A stretch of DNA of 64,000 bases from JACVRW01 sp035705985. Lineage in GTDB: Bacteria > Actinomycetota > Thermoleophilia > Solirubrobacterales > Thermoleophilaceae. Shown here in pieces: positions 1 through 7,887 of this stretch. The DNA lies in assembly GCA_035705985.1 (NCBI GenBank), contig DASSVP010000023.1, forward strand, positions 1-64,000. Direction: 5' to 3'. The translations under genes and the position numbers were made by a program. Every line of letters starts with the position of its first letter. Within the stretch, counting starts at the first letter, position 1. The notes beneath the pieces were generated by a model. It had not been told where the DNA came from. It made no database searches and worked only from the letters and a program-made list of their open reading frames with translations.

Positions 1-61
1 GCTCCGGCCGAGTAAGCCCCAAAGCCCCGCCGGCGCGGTGGGCCGGCACAGCCAAAGGGGG

Positions 62-105
62 AACCGCGGAGGCCCCGTCCACCTGGGCGGGGCCTTTGCG
101 GTTTT
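62..105. terminator. Bidirectional hairpin terminator
   Basis: A long inverted repeat: outer arms AACCGC / GCGGTT enclose inner arms GGCCCCGTCC / GGGCGGGGCC around an ACCT loop, followed on the plus strand by TTTT. It overlaps the stop codon of the minus-strand transpeptidase gene at its right edge. On the left, bases 1-15 read GCT CCG GCC GAG TAA in frame 1 and may be the tail of a plus-strand gene outside the window, which would make the hairpin a shared terminator for two converging genes. Confidence 0.6.
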
Positions 106-1078
106 AGCGGTACGTGTGGATCGGGTCGCCGATGTCGATCCAGTTGAAGATCGACCAGGCGTTGGGGATCGGCACCCGGAGGCACCCGTGGCTCGCCGGG
201 TAGTTCGGCACCGACGGGTAGCCGTGGATCGCGTACCCGCCGATGAAGTACGACGAGTGCACCATCCCCTTCGCGTTCGTCCCCGGGTCCTGGCGGTAGA
301 AGCGGAAGCTCCCGAACACGGTCGGCGTGACCGGCGCCCCGGACGACGTGTGGTAGACCCGGTACGGGCGTCCGCGCTGAGCGAGGACCAGCACCTGGCG
401 CGACCAGTCGAACTCCACGTGCTTGCCGTTCGTGCCCGAGCGCGGATAGCGCAGCTTGTACGCGCCCTGGTGACGGAGGACCATCGCGTAGACCGACGTC
501 GCCGCGTATCCGTCGCGGCCCATCCCGTTCGTCTTGCGGAACGCGTTCACCGCGTTCGCCGTGAGCCCGTCGAAGTAGCCCGTTACCGGCGTCGCGAACC
601 CGAGCCGAAGAAGGCCGCGCTGGAGCAGCAGCACCTTCAGCCCGCGCGCCCCGGCGCCCGCGTCCCAGTCCACCACCTGGATCGTCTCGTTCCGCGTGCG
701 GAACGCCTCCTGCCTGCCGTTCCCGCGGTGCTTCACGACCAGCCGCACAGGGCCGGGGTTGCCGACCTTGAAGCGGAACACGTAGCGGCCGCGCCGCCCG
801 ACCTCGCGGCGAACCTGCTTGCTCGCCCTGCCGCGGCGGATCGCGTAGAGCGTGAGCACCTCACCCCGGACGTGCGGCTTCACCACGCCGCGGACCACGA
901 CCTCCTGCGACGGCGCGAAGAAGCGCGTCTTCTTCGTGGCCAGCCCGCCGTGCACCGACAGCGACGCCTTCCCGGCGGCCGGCTCGGGCTCGACGGGGGT
1001 AGTCGTGGTCTGGGCCTGCGCCGCGGGCGCGAGCGCGGCAAGGGCAAGCGGGATCGGAAGCAGATGGCGAATGCTCAT
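104..1078 (-). CDS. Secreted L,D-transpeptidase (YkuD family)
   Basis: 324 residues. An N-terminal Sec signal peptide (basic MSIRH, hydrophobic core, AQAQ end near residue 23) precedes a beta-rich region, a peptidoglycan-binding-like segment around residues 150-210 (GLKVLLLQRGLLRLGF... with a GYFDG turn) and a C-terminal YkuD catalytic domain. The active-site signature is visible: His near 285 (AIHGYPS) and SHGCLR with the nucleophile Cys near 299. This family forms 3-3 peptide cross-links in peptidoglycan outside the membrane. The gene starts at an ATG with a CATAGT box 9 bases upstream that overlaps the end of the neighbouring protease gene; its stop lies in the hairpin terminator. Family assignment is firm; the precise substrate is inferred. 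Confidence 0.9.
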   Translation of the reverse strand: MSIRHLLPIPLALAALAPAAQAQTTTTPVEPEPAAGKASLSVHGGLATKKTRFFAPSQEVVVRGVVKPHVRGEVLTLYAIRRGRASKQVRREVGRRGRYVFRFKVGNPGPVRLVVKHRGNGRQEAFRTRNETIQVVDWDAGAGARGLKVLLLQRGLLRLGFATPVTGYFDGLTANAVNAFRKTNGMGRDGYAATSVYAMVLRHQGAYKLRYPRSGTNGKHVEFDWSRQVLVLAQRGRPYRVYHTSSGAPVTPTVFGSFRFYRQDPGTNAKGMVHSSYFIGGYAIHGYPSVPNYPASHGCLRVPIPNAWSIFNWIDIGDPIHTYR

Positions 1079-1087
1079 ACGGCGCTC

Positions 1088-1093
1088 ACTATG
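1088..1093 (-). promoter_or_regulatory. Putative leaderless -10 box (CATAGT)
   Basis: CATAGT on the minus strand lies 9 bases before the ATG of the L,D-transpeptidase gene. The spacing matches other NANNNT boxes seen directly before starts in this window. It overlaps the stop codon of the upstream CPBP protease gene. No -35 element is evident. Confidence 0.35.
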
Positions 1094-1913
1094 CCATGGC
1101 CGTCCGCTGGGCTCGCGGGGCGAGGACGCACGCGAACAGCATCAGCGGGCCGAACACGAGCGACACCGAGGCGTCCTCGACAGCGGCCCCGTAGGCGAGC
1201 GCGTTGTTGAGCGCGTGCAGCGCGATCACGGGGTAGAGCGAGCCCGTCCGCTCGAGCACCAGGCAGAACATCACCCCGAGCGCGGCCAGCGGAGGCAGGA
1301 TCAACAGGCCGTCCGCGCCGTCGCCCGGGTAGTGGATCACCCCGAACAGCAGGCCGTCGATCAGCGCCGCCACCAGCACCGAATAGCGGCTACGGAGCGC
1401 GCGGTAGAAGAAGCCGCGGAAGAAGAACTCCTCGGCCACGGGCGCCACGCAGATCACCATGAAGCCGGCCGCGATCAGCCCCAGCGTGCCCTCGTCGGCT
1501 CCGAGGTCCTGCGTGACCGTCTGCTCCGTGTCGGGCTGGACCAGCGCTGTGTAGGCGATCGCGAGCGCGAAGAACGTCGCGATGCCGAGCGCCGCCCAGC
1601 CCACCGTCGGCCAGAACGGCGTCGCGCGGAGCCCGAAATGCTCCGGCCGCGGCTTGCCGGCGAACGAGGCGAACAGGACCGCCGTGCCGATGAAGATCAT
1701 CCCCTGGAGGAACGTCGCGATCACGGTGAACGTCGCGTCGTCCGCGCTCGCGTTCGTGGCCGCCTCCAGGATCCCGACCACGACGATCGTCGCGATGAGG
1801 GCCACGACGAACCCCACTCCCGCGTACCAGGCGGGCCAGTGAGGCTGGGCGCCCTCCGGCAGCTCCGGCCGGTCGGGCGGAGGCGGGGTCGCGGCGATCT
1901 CCGGGTGCTCCAC
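1089..1913 (-). CDS. CPBP-family intramembrane metalloprotease
   Basis: 274 residues with a proline-rich cytoplasmic N-terminus and about seven to eight hydrophobic segments. The family's motif 1 is present as EEFFFRGFFYR (EExxxR) in the middle of the protein and the later His-containing motifs appear as FGVIHYPGD and HALNNAL. CPBP (CAAX prenyl protease 2 / Abi) proteins are membrane-embedded metalloproteases or chaperone-like proteins, with poorly known bacterial substrates. Starts at GTG. It sits six bases downstream of the HAD hydrolase gene, so the two are probably cotranscribed. The catalytic Glu and His residues look intact, so activity is plausible. Confidence 0.85.
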   Translation of the reverse strand: MEHPEIAATPPPPDRPELPEGAQPHWPAWYAGVGFVVALIATIVVVGILEAATNASADDATFTVIATFLQGMIFIGTAVLFASFAGKPRPEHFGLRATPFWPTVGWAALGIATFFALAIAYTALVQPDTEQTVTQDLGADEGTLGLIAAGFMVICVAPVAEEFFFRGFFYRALRSRYSVLVAALIDGLLFGVIHYPGDGADGLLILPPLAALGVMFCLVLERTGSLYPVIALHALNNALAYGAAVEDASVSLVFGPLMLFACVLAPRAQRTAMA

Positions 1914-1919
1914 GGGCAG

Positions 1920-2591
1920 TCAGAGTAGGGCGGGAAGCTCCCGAAGCGAGCGGATGGCGGTCACGCCCGCCGGGGGCTCGCCCTCCCGCTGCACCAGCAC
2001 AGCCCGGATTCCGGCCGCGGCGGCCCCCTCCACGTCGTTGCCCACCGTGTCGCCCGCGTGCAGCGCCTCGCCGGGGTCGGCGCCCGCGACGCTGAGCGCC
2101 CGCTGGAACACGCGCTCCTCCGGCTTCGCGGCGCCCACCTCGGCCGAGGTCACGACGCCGTCTATCAGCTCCATGATTCCCGTGGGTGCGAGCCAGTCGG
2201 GCAGCGAGCAGTCCCAGTTGCTCGCGATGACCAGCGTCACGTCGCGCTCGCGCAGCTCGTCGAGCGCCGGCAGCACGTCCGGATATGGGCGGAACTCGAG
2301 CGCGCCGAGCATCGCCCGGCGGGCGGTCGCGTGATCGAGGCCGGGTAGGGCAAGTGCGCGCCGCATCTCCTCGGCGCAGCGGTCGCGGAGACGCTCGAGA
2401 CGCTCCGGGTCCGAACCCTCGAGGTGGTGGTCGAGGTAGTACGCGATCTCCGCCATGAACCCCGCTGCCGCCCGCTCCTCGCTCAGCTCGAAGCCCGACT
2501 CGCGCAGGAGCCGCGCCAGCCGCGGCGCCGGCGGCTGCAGCTCCACGAGCGTGCCGAGCGCGTCGAGCAGCACTGCCCGAATCCGGGTCAC
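1920..2591 (-). CDS. HAD-superfamily hydrolase
   Basis: 223 residues starting at GTG, which overlaps the stop of the upstream mannosyltransferase gene in a GTGA junction. HAD motif I is seen near residue 9 as LLDALGTLV: the first Asp is present but the usual second Asp (DxDGT) is Ala, which is found in several HAD subfamilies. Motif II is VIASNWD, the Lys motif is AAKPEERVF, and motif IV is HAGDTVGNDVEGA. The helical cap lies between residues 20 and 90. Likely a small-molecule phosphatase in the haloacid dehalogenase/YjjG-like group; the substrate cannot be read from the sequence. Confidence 0.85.
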   Translation of the reverse strand: MTRIRAVLLDALGTLVELQPPAPRLARLLRESGFELSEERAAAGFMAEIAYYLDHHLEGSDPERLERLRDRCAEEMRRALALPGLDHATARRAMLGALEFRPYPDVLPALDELRERDVTLVIASNWDCSLPDWLAPTGIMELIDGVVTSAEVGAAKPEERVFQRALSVAGADPGEALHAGDTVGNDVEGAAAAGIRAVLVQREGEPPAGVTAIRSLRELPALL

Positions 2592-3847
2592 GCGATCCAG
2601 TGCCAGCTCGCGTATTGGGCCGTGAAGAGGCCCAGGCCCACGGCGAACGCGCCCGCGACCAGGTCGGTGGAACGGCGCTCGTCGCAGACCACCGCCAGCC
2701 ACATGAAGACCGGGAACAGCACCGCCACGAAGCGCGGCAGGGACATCAGCGGCTGGGGAGTGACCGGGAAGGAAAGCGGCAGCACGAGCGACGCGGCGAC
2801 CCAGGCGCCGTACGCGCGCGGCAGCCGCCGGAACACGCCCACGCAGGCGACGACCGCGAACACGAGCGTCGCGAACAGCATCAGGTTGACCCCGGCGATC
2901 CGAAACGGGTCGCCCTCCGCAAGCTCGAAGTAGACGGGCACGCGCGAGCCTGACGCGAGCTGGCGCGCGCCGTCCGCGGCCGCGACGAGGCCGTCCCACG
3001 CGCCGGCGAGCGGCACGGCGAGCTCGCGTGACCACGCGTCCTGCACGTCGAGGAAGCGGATTGCGTCTCCCTCCGCGATGCCGAGCCAGGCGGCGTATGC
3101 CGCGATGCCGAGCGGCGCGAGGAGGAGCCAGGCCGCGTTCGCGCCGCGCCTCGGGCGCGAGCTCCACCAGATCAGCGCGAGCGGGATCAGCAGCAGCACG
3201 CCCGCCGAGCGGGTCGCGGACGCGAGGCCCGCGCATGCGCCGGCCCATGCCCAGCGGTCCGTGCGGGCTGCGTAGAACGCACCTGCCGCCAGCAGCAGGA
3301 AGAGGCTCTCGGAGTAGGGGGCGCCGAAGTAGAGCGCCGCGGGGAACAGCGCGAGGAGCAGTAGCGCCGGTCGGGCGAGGCGCCTCCCCAGCTCGAGCTC
3401 CGTGAGCCGGAAGAGGACCACCAGGGCGCCCAGAAACGCGGCGAGCGACACCAGGTACGCCGCGACCAGGAGCGCCGCATTCGAGCCCCCGAGCGGCGTT
3501 GCCACGGCGCGCACGAGCAGCGGGTAGAGCGGGAAGAACGCCGCTCGTGGCGCCGAGTCGCCGTAGCCCGAGTCGGCCACGCGGAGGTACCAGACGGAGT
3601 CCCAGCGGGCGAGCGGCGCGAGCAGCGGGTCGGCGATCGCGTGCGTGAGTGCCGGCTCGTCGAACTTCGCCGCGTTCTCCTCGGCCAGGCCGCCGCTCGC
3701 AGGACCGAACGAGAGCGCGGCGAAGATCGCCACGAGGAGCACCGCGGCGCGGGTGGACAGCCCAACCCTGAGGGCTGCCCGGAACGCCTCTGATTCGCGT
3801 GCCTGCGCGATTGCGCGCGCCCGCGCGGGGGTAGCCTCATACGCCAT
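2588..3847 (-). CDS. PIG-V-like polytopic mannosyltransferase
   Basis: 419 residues with about ten to twelve membrane segments. The first extracytoplasmic loop carries WDSVWYLRVADSGY and, further on, AFFPLYPLLVR and APYSESLFLL, which are the hallmark motifs of the PIG-V/GT76-like family (WD near the loop, FFPLYP, PYSES). Members use polyprenyl-phosphate mannose to mannosylate lipid or protein acceptors on the outer membrane face. The ATG used here overlaps head-to-head with the ATG of the divergent MscS gene (CATG, 3845-3848), which leaves no room for a normal promoter; a start further inside the gene is possible. Followed by the HAD gene with a 4-base overlap. Confidence 0.8.
   Translation of the reverse strand: MAYEATPARARAIAQARESEAFRAALRVGLSTRAAVLLVAIFAALSFGPASGGLAEENAAKFDEPALTHAIADPLLAPLARWDSVWYLRVADSGYGDSAPRAAFFPLYPLLVRAVATPLGGSNAALLVAAYLVSLAAFLGALVVLFRLTELELGRRLARPALLLLALFPAALYFGAPYSESLFLLLAAGAFYAARTDRWAWAGACAGLASATRSAGVLLLIPLALIWWSSRPRRGANAAWLLLAPLGIAAYAAWLGIAEGDAIRFLDVQDAWSRELAVPLAGAWDGLVAAADGARQLASGSRVPVYFELAEGDPFRIAGVNLMLFATLVFAVVACVGVFRRLPRAYGAWVAASLVLPLSFPVTPQPLMSLPRFVAVLFPVFMWLAVVCDERRSTDLVAGAFAVGLGLFTAQYASWHWIA
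3832..3837 (+). promoter_or_regulatory. Putative leaderless -10 box (TAGCCT)
   Basis: TAGCCT is followed by 8 bases and the ATG of the MscS-like gene, matching the TANNNT-N6-10-start arrangement found elsewhere in the window. There is no Shine-Dalgarno between the box and the ATG. Confidence 0.45.
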
Positions 3848-4631
3848 GCCGGACGCCGATTTCTACACAGCCGTCGCCACGGGGGACTGGGTGAAAGCCG
3901 GGATCGCCGTCGCGATCGCCTTCGTCGTGGCACATCTCGTGGACCGGCAGATCGCGAAGCGCGGCACCCAGGTGGGTGAGCTGGTGACGCGGGGCGAGCT
4001 CACGCCCGCAACGCATACACGGATGCGCCTGGTCCGCCGGCTCGTCTACGCCCTCATCCTCGTCATCGGCGCCGGCTTCGCGGCCGCGCAGATACCCGGG
4101 GTGAGGAGCATCGCCACCGGCATCCTCGCGTCGTCGGCGGTGCTTGGCCTCGTCGTCGGCTTCGCCGCCCGCCAGACGCTCGCCAACGCGATCGCGGGGA
4201 TCCTGCTCGCCATCACGCAGCCGATCCGCATCGGCGACCTGGTGACCTTCGAGGAGGAGACCGGCCAGGTCGAGGATGTGAGGCTCACCTACACGTACAT
4301 CCGCCTGGACGACGGCAGGCGCCTGATCGTCCCGAACGAGCGGCTGGCGCAGAGCTCGATCCTGAACCACACGATCCTCGACCCGCGCGTGCAGGTGGAG
4401 GTGTCGGTCTGGCTCCCGCCGGATGCCGACCTCGACAAGGCCATGGAGCTGATCGCGGACGAGGAGGAGGAGATCCAGGTGAGCGTCGCCGAGGTCGACA
4501 AGGAGGGCGTGCGGCTGAGCGCGACGACCTGGGCGCCGAGCGCCTCGCAGCGTGGAAAGAAGGCGGCGGAGCTGCGCGCGCGCTGGCTGCGTCTACTGCG
4601 AGAGCACGCACTATCCTCAACCGAGGCCTGA
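3846..4631 (+). CDS. MscS-family mechanosensitive ion channel
   Basis: 261 residues. One hydrophobic helix near residues 16-32, a second around 62-82, then the pore-lining TM3 with the small-residue-rich sequence ILASSAVLGLVVGFAARQTLANAIAGILL, followed by the beta domain signature RIGDLVTFEEETGQVEDV and VPNERLAQSSI. This matches the MscS core, which opens under membrane tension to release solutes in osmotic downshock. The C-terminal alpha/beta region is short. The start follows a TAGCCT box and shares two bases with the start of the divergent gene. The stop TGA directly abuts the GTG of the downstream penicillin-binding protein. Confidence 0.88.
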   Translation: MPDADFYTAVATGDWVKAGIAVAIAFVVAHLVDRQIAKRGTQVGELVTRGELTPATHTRMRLVRRLVYALILVIGAGFAAAQIPGVRSIATGILASSAVLGLVVGFAARQTLANAIAGILLAITQPIRIGDLVTFEEETGQVEDVRLTYTYIRLDDGRRLIVPNERLAQSSILNHTILDPRVQVEVSVWLPPDADLDKAMELIADEEEEIQVSVAEVDKEGVRLSATTWAPSASQRGKKAAELRARWLRLLREHALSSTEA

Positions 4632-6788
4632 GTGACACAGCGGCAGCGAAAGTTGAAGCGGCGGCGTCGCCGTCATACCGGGCGCAGCTCCGTGCTGCTC
4701 GGCGTCGGCGTGCTCGTCACGGTGGCGGTCATCGCCGCGATCTCAGCGGTCGGATACGTGCTGGCCATCGCGGCCAGCGCGCCTGACCTGTCCGAGCTGA
4801 AGCCCGACGACAAGGGGCAGCTCTCCGTCGTCTACGCAGCCGACGGCTCGCGGCTCGGTTTCATCCAGTCGGACGTCCTGCGCCGCGTGGTCCGGTGGCG
4901 GGACATCCCGGTGGACCTGCGCCGCGCGACGGTGGCGATCGAGGACGAGCGCTTCTACAAGCACGACGGCGTGGACCTGAACGCGATCGTCCGCGCCGGC
5001 ATCAAGAACCTCGAGTCCGGCAAGACCGTGCAGGGCGGCTCGACGATCACGCAGCAGCTCGTCCGCGCGCTCTACATCAAGGACCCGAAGCGAGACTTCG
5101 CGCGGAAGATCCGCGAGGCGAAGCTGGCCTCCGAGCTCGAGGACGAGCACTCGAAGACCTGGATCCTCCACAACTACCTGAACTCGGTCCCGTACGGCAC
5201 GGTCGGCGGGCGCACCGCGATCGGCGTCGAGGCGGCGGCCGTGACCTTCTTCAACAAGCACGCGAAGCGGCTGACGCTCGCCGAGTCGGCGCTGCTCGCG
5301 GGGCTGCCCCAGGCGCCGTCGCAGTACAACCCGTTCCGCAACCCCGAGGCTGCGATCGCGCGGCGCAACGAAGTCCTCCGCCAGATGGTCTCGAACCGGT
5401 TCGTCAGCCAGTCCGAGGCGGCCGCGGCGATGGACGAGGAGCTGCGACTCGAGCGCGGCACGCGCTACATCACACGGCGCGAGCCCTACTTCTTCGACTT
5501 CGTGCAGGAGAAGCTGATCGAGCGGTACGGCTTCGGAGTCGTTCGCCGGGGCGGTCTTCGGATTCACACGATGATCGACCCGGCGATGCAGGAGCTCGCG
5601 CGCAAGGCGATCACGGGCCAGCTCTACGACCCCAGCGACCCGGCGGGGGCTCTGGTATCGATCGACCCTTCGAACGGCTACATCCGCGCGATGGCATCGA
5701 GCGGCTCCTACAAGGACCGCCGCTTCAACCTGGCGGCCCAGGGTCACCGCCAGCCGGGATCGTCGTTCAAGACGTTCGTGCTGACGGCCGCGATTCGCGC
5801 CGGCATGGACCCGAACTCCACGACCTACACCTCCAAGCCGCTCAACATCACCGACCCGGAGAACGGGATCTACACGCCGTGGGAGGTCCAGACCTACAGC
5901 CACTCCTACAGCGGGACCATGACCGTCGCCCGCGCCACGCTCGCATCGGACAACACCGTCTACGCCCAGATGATCCTCGACGTGGGGCCGAAGAAGGTCT
6001 GCGAGACGGCCAAGCTGCTCGGGGTCCGCACGAAGCTCGACTGCTACCCGGCGGAGGGCCTCGGGGGCCTTCGGCTCGGCGTCACGCCGCTCGAGATGGC
6101 GAACGCCTACGCCACGCTCGCAGCGGGCGGCATGCGGAGCAAGCCCAAGGCGATCAAGCGCGTGGTGTTCCCGGACGGCAAGTCGGAGGATCTCGGCAAG
6201 CCCAAGCGCACGCGCGTCCTGACCGATGGTCAGGCGTACGAGGTCACGCAGATCCTCGAGCAGAACGTCCTGGGCGGCACCGGCACTGCGGCGCAGATCG
6301 GCTGCCCCGCGGCCGGCAAGACCGGCACCACCGACGAGTTCAACGACGCCTGGTTCGTGGGCTACACGCCGAAGCTCGCGACCGCCGTGTGGGTCGGCTA
6401 CCCGGACGCGCAGGTGTCGATGGAGGCCACGCGCATCGGCTCGGTGGCCGGCGGCACCTGGCCGGCCATGATCTGGCACGACTTCATGGTCACCGCCAAG
6501 GAAGACAACTGCGACGACTTCCCGCAGCCCACCGAGCCGGCCGAGTTCTCACCGTTCTTCGGAAAGTACGCGTCCACCGGCTCGGCCGGGACGGGCGAGT
6601 ACTACGACGACTCGAGCACCTACAGCGCGCCGAGCACCCAGGAGTACGACCCGCGCTTCTACGAGGAGGCGCCGCTCGACCAGCCCGAGACGCAGGCGCC
6701 GGCCGAGGAGGTCGCGCCCAGTCTCCCGGAGAACAACGGGAACGGGAATGGCAACGGCAACGGGAACGGCACCGCCGCCCCGGGCTGA
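4632..6788 (+). CDS. Bifunctional class A penicillin-binding protein (transglycosylase/transpeptidase)
   Basis: 718 residues. A strongly basic cytoplasmic tail (KLKRRRRRH) precedes one membrane anchor near residues 20-48. The GT51 transglycosylase domain follows, with the [10 protein letters not shown] catalytic-Glu motif and GGSTITQQL; the transpeptidase domain has SSFK (nucleophile Ser near 376), SDN near 438 and KTGTT near 562. It polymerises lipid II and cross-links peptidoglycan outside the membrane. The C-terminus is a disordered acidic/proline tail that ends in a Gly-Asn repeat. GTG start directly after the MscS stop; a TATCCT box lies 14 bases upstream, so it may have its own promoter. 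Confidence 0.93.
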   Translation: MTQRQRKLKRRRRRHTGRSSVLLGVGVLVTVAVIAAISAVGYVLAIAASAPDLSELKPDDKGQLSVVYAADGSRLGFIQSDVLRRVVRWRDIPVDLRRATVAIEDERFYKHDGVDLNAIVRAGIKNLESGKTVQGGSTITQQLVRALYIKDPKRDFARKIREAKLASELEDEHSKTWILHNYLNSVPYGTVGGRTAIGVEAAAVTFFNKHAKRLTLAESALLAGLPQAPSQYNPFRNPEAAIARRNEVLRQMVSNRFVSQSEAAAAMDEELRLERGTRYITRREPYFFDFVQEKLIERYGFGVVRRGGLRIHTMIDPAMQELARKAITGQLYDPSDPAGALVSIDPSNGYIRAMASSGSYKDRRFNLAAQGHRQPGSSFKTFVLTAAIRAGMDPNSTTYTSKPLNITDPENGIYTPWEVQTYSHSYSGTMTVARATLASDNTVYAQMILDVGPKKVCETAKLLGVRTKLDCYPAEGLGGLRLGVTPLEMANAYATLAAGGMRSKPKAIKRVVFPDGKSEDLGKPKRTRVLTDGQAYEVTQILEQNVLGGTGTAAQIGCPAAGKTGTTDEFNDAWFVGYTPKLATAVWVGYPDAQVSMEATRIGSVAGGTWPAMIWHDFMVTAKEDNCDDFPQPTEPAEFSPFFGKYASTGSAGTGEYYDDSSTYSAPSTQEYDPRFYEEAPLDQPETQAPAEEVAPSLPENNGNGNGNGNGNGTAAPG
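6735..6770 (+). repeat. Hexanucleotide repeat encoding the (Asn-Gly)n tail
   Basis: Six tandem units of AACGGG or close variants (AATGGC, AACGGC) in frame at the 3' end of the penicillin-binding protein gene, encoding an NGNGNG tail. Such tracts are prone to copy-number change. Confidence 0.7.
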
Positions 6789-6820
6789 TGCCGGCCCGCG
6801 GGCGACCCGCCGCGTAGCGC

Positions 6821-7726
6821 GTGGGTGAGCTCGACCTGATCAGAGCCATCGAGAGCGCGCTCGCCGACCGCAGCGGGCGGCTCGTGCGCTGGACAGGGGA
6901 CGACGCGGCAGTCACGCGCGCGCGTCCGTTCGCGGTCACCTCGATCGACACGCTCGTGGACGGCGTTCACTTCGAGCGCGCCACCCACTCCGCCGCGGAC
7001 ATCGGCTGGAAGGCGCTCGCCACCGCCCTGTCCGACATCGCCGCGATGGGCGCGGAGGCGGGCGAGGCGTACGTCTCGGTGGTGCTGCCCGGCGACTTCG
7101 AGGAGCCGCTCGAGCTCGTCCACGGCATGGAGGAGCTGGCGCGTGAGTGCGGCGCCACGATCGCCGGCGGCGACGTCGTGCACGGCCCGGTGCTCGTGGT
7201 GACGATCGCCGTGACGGGCTGGGCGGACGAGCCGGGGGAGCTGGTCGGGCGCGACGGCGCGCGACCGGGCGACCTGGTCGGGGTGACCGGGGAGCTCGGC
7301 GGCTCCGAGGCGGGGCGGCGGCTGCTCGCCGAGTCCCGCCGCGAGCCCGCCGAGCTCGTGGAGCGGCACCTCCGCCCGCGACCCCGCCTCGCGAGCGGAC
7401 GAGCGCTCGCCGCGGCGGGCGCGACCGCGATGATCGACCTGAGCGACGGCCTCGCCACCGACGCCCGGCACGTGGCCGAGCAAAGCGGCGTCGAGCTGCG
7501 TGTCGAGCTCGGCCGGCTGCCGCTGGCGGCCGGCGTCGGCGCCGAGGACGCGGTGACCGGCGGGGACGACTACGAGCTGCTCGTGACCGTCCCCGAGGCG
7601 CGGCGCGCGGCCGCCGAGGCGGCGGCTCCGCTCACGTGGGTCGGCGAGGTGTCAGCGGGGAGCGGGCTTCTCCTCTTGGGCCCTGACGGCCCGGTCACGG
7701 GCCTCAGCGGCTATGAGCACCCATGA
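6821..7726 (+). CDS. thiL: Thiamine-monophosphate kinase
   Basis: 301 residues starting at GTG. The ThiL/PurM-like fold is recognised by WTGDDAAV near residue 25, [11 protein letters not shown], the [17 protein letters not shown] helix, IAGGDVVHG, and the late [12 protein letters not shown] and TGGDDYELL motifs. The enzyme phosphorylates thiamine monophosphate to the active cofactor thiamine diphosphate in the cytosol, binding Mg-ATP through the Asp-rich loops. The protein ends in a typical GYEHP. No other thiamine gene is near. Its last 75 bases are antisense to the 3' end of the FlgM-like gene, so the two transcripts must overlap. Confidence 0.93.
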   Translation: MGELDLIRAIESALADRSGRLVRWTGDDAAVTRARPFAVTSIDTLVDGVHFERATHSAADIGWKALATALSDIAAMGAEAGEAYVSVVLPGDFEEPLELVHGMEELARECGATIAGGDVVHGPVLVVTIAVTGWADEPGELVGRDGARPGDLVGVTGELGGSEAGRRLLAESRREPAELVERHLRPRPRLASGRALAAAGATAMIDLSDGLATDARHVAEQSGVELRVELGRLPLAAGVGAEDAVTGGDDYELLVTVPEARRAAAEAAAPLTWVGEVSAGSGLLLLGPDGPVTGLSGYEHP

Positions 7727-7822
7727 GCGCATGATCGCCTCCGCGACCGCGCGCGAGTCGACCTCGTACCTGCCGTGCTCCACCGTCCTCCGGAGCGCCG
7801 GCTCGACCCCCCTACCTGCCAT
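7652..7822 (-). CDS. Small FlgM-like (anti-sigma-28 type) protein
   Basis: 56 residues starting at ATG, with a good Shine-Dalgarno GGAGGTGGGGGAG just upstream. Residues 6-31 ([16 protein letters not shown], then [10 protein letters not shown]) match the C-terminal sigma-binding helices of FlgM, whose signature is a short helix, G-x-Y-x-V-D and an A-x-x-I/L helix. FlgM normally holds the flagellar sigma factor FliA inactive until hook completion. The usual N-terminal half is absent and no flagellar gene is present in the window. The 3' end overlaps thiL antisense by 75 bases. It follows the M28-like gene by 65 bases. The assignment rests on one short motif, so it is moderate. Confidence 0.55.
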   Translation of the reverse strand: MAGRGVEPALRRTVEHGRYEVDSRAVAEAIMRSWVLIAAEARDRAVRAQEEKPAPR

Positions 7823-7887
7823 CTCCCCCACCTCCGTGCTCGCTCCCCTTATCGGCACGAGGGGCACCCGGCAGACGCTGAGCGTCG

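Noticed and set aside
4743..6479. 578-codon minus-strand frame opposite the penicillin-binding protein
   Set aside because: Shadow frame; the plus-strand gene has complete motifs.
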